Shown: one piece after another, positions 15,429-15,573 of the stretch
Position numbering within the stretch: position 1 is the first letter of the stretch
How the letters are laid out: each line of letters begins with the position of its first letter
Assembly (NCBI GenBank): GCA_964629475.1
Contig: CAZVQW010000034.1
Span: forward strand, 1-15,573
Source of the DNA: SMWD01 sp964629475
GTDB taxonomy: Bacteria; Pseudomonadota; Gammaproteobacteria; Steroidobacterales; GCA-2729495
DNA length: 15,573 nucleotides
Direction of reading: 5' to 3'
Program-made: the position numbers and the translations under genes
The notes under the pieces: model-generated
What the model was told of the DNA's origin: nothing
The model's database searches: none
Seen by the model: the letters and a program-made list of their open reading frames with translations, nothing else

Positions 15429-15455
15429 CCGGGCCCGCCCAGCAGGCGGGCCCGG
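15429..15455 (-). other. Perfect GC-rich intercistronic hairpin
   Basis: An 11-bp perfect inverted repeat, CCGGGCCCGCC and its complement, closes a 5-nt loop (TGCTG on the minus strand). It begins 7 nt after the stop codon of the DUF5666-like gene and ends 34 nt before ATG 15394. No T-run follows on either strand (the minus strand continues GTTAGGGCTG), so it is not a textbook intrinsic terminator. It could be a partial terminator, an RNA-processing or 3'-end-stabilising element that sets different levels for the gene before and the glycosyltransferases after it. Confidence 0.7.
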
Positions 15456-15461
15456 AAACAC

Positions 15462-15573
15462 CTAATCCTCGAACTCGACTTCTTCGTTGGCGTCCAGCGC
15501 CGTGGTCGAAGTCTCGACACCCTTGGCCTTGACGAGATCTCCAACATCGAGATCGTTGAAGAAATCATTCGCG
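15462..15573 (-). CDS. C-terminal end of a DUF5666-like protein (partial)
   Basis: Reading the minus strand from the right edge gives 36 codons and a TAG at 15462-15464. The peptide begins ANDFFNDLDVGDLVKAKG and ends ANEEVEFED. The pattern 'F-x-x-L-x-x-G-D-x-V-x-x-K-G ... L-x-A-x-E-V-E' is what I associate with the end of DUF5666/OB-type beta modules, the same kind of module seen at the N-terminus of the AlgE-like porin in this operon. The tail is strongly acidic. The rest of the gene is outside the window, so signal peptide and domain number are unknown. It is co-directional with the operon, 67 nt upstream of the first glycosyltransferase, with the hairpin in between. The call rests on a short stretch and is moderate for the family, high for being coding. 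Confidence 0.6.
   Translation of the reverse strand, partial: ANDFFNDLDVGDLVKAKGVETSTTALDANEEVEFED

Noticed and set aside
15395..15568. 58-codon N-terminal extension of the first glycosyltransferase
   Set aside because: It runs through the GC hairpin and out of frame through the preceding gene; ATG 15394 has a ribosome site and the normal N-terminus.

Overview
The window looks like GC-rich proteobacterial DNA, probably gamma- or betaproteobacterial. It has a lipobox-bearing cytochrome c, an AlgE-like outer-membrane barrel and tightly overlapping genes. That assignment is inferred from gene content alone. Almost the whole window (about 455-15573) is one minus-strand gene train, read from right to left. 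It encodes glycan assembly, modification and export. No tRNA, rRNA, CRISPR array or intact insertion sequence was seen.

Layout from the right edge (transcription order): (a) the last 36 codons of a DUF5666-like protein, stop at 15462, followed by a perfect 11-bp GC hairpin (15429-15455); (b) a MurG/COG4671-like glycosyltransferase (14105-15394); (c) two tandem paralogous GT4 glycosyltransferases (12879-14099 and 11590-12882); (d) a heparinase II/III-type lyase without a signal peptide (9735-11600); (e) an APH-fold kinase with intact catalytic motifs, starting at GTG 9748; (f) an MsbA-type ABC half-transporter (6754-8478); (g) a second APH-fold protein whose catalytic loop reads HGSLHSNQ instead of HGDxHxxN (5676-6773); (h) a second MurG/COG4671-like glycosyltransferase (4558-5679); (i) a cytoplasmic polysaccharide-deacetylase-like protein (3795-4571); (j) a DUF5666-like plus AlgE-like outer-membrane protein (1973-3793); (k) a fusion of an HxGH nucleotidyltransferase with a third APH-like domain (455-1966). 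Junctions within the train are 4- to 20-nt overlaps or gaps of 1 to 6 nt, including two ATGA overlaps, so the eleven complete genes are very probably one translationally coupled operon.

At the left end, a plus-strand lipoprotein cytochrome c (95-427) converges on the operon. Its upstream region overlaps a minus-strand remnant resembling an IS91/Y2-type transposase (1-57).

A working model, which is inference: activated precursors made with help from the kinase and nucleotidyltransferase proteins are assembled by four glycosyltransferases. The product is edited in the cytoplasm by the deacetylase-like and lyase-like proteins, moved across the inner membrane by the ABC exporter, and passed through the AlgE-like barrel. 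No polymerase, flippase, initiating sugar-phosphate transferase or Wza-type channel is visible here. The cluster therefore either continues to the right or uses an unusual route. The most distinctive points are three kinase-fold proteins, two of which lack different key residues, placed around one ABC exporter, and the cytoplasmic location predicted for both glycan-modifying enzymes.
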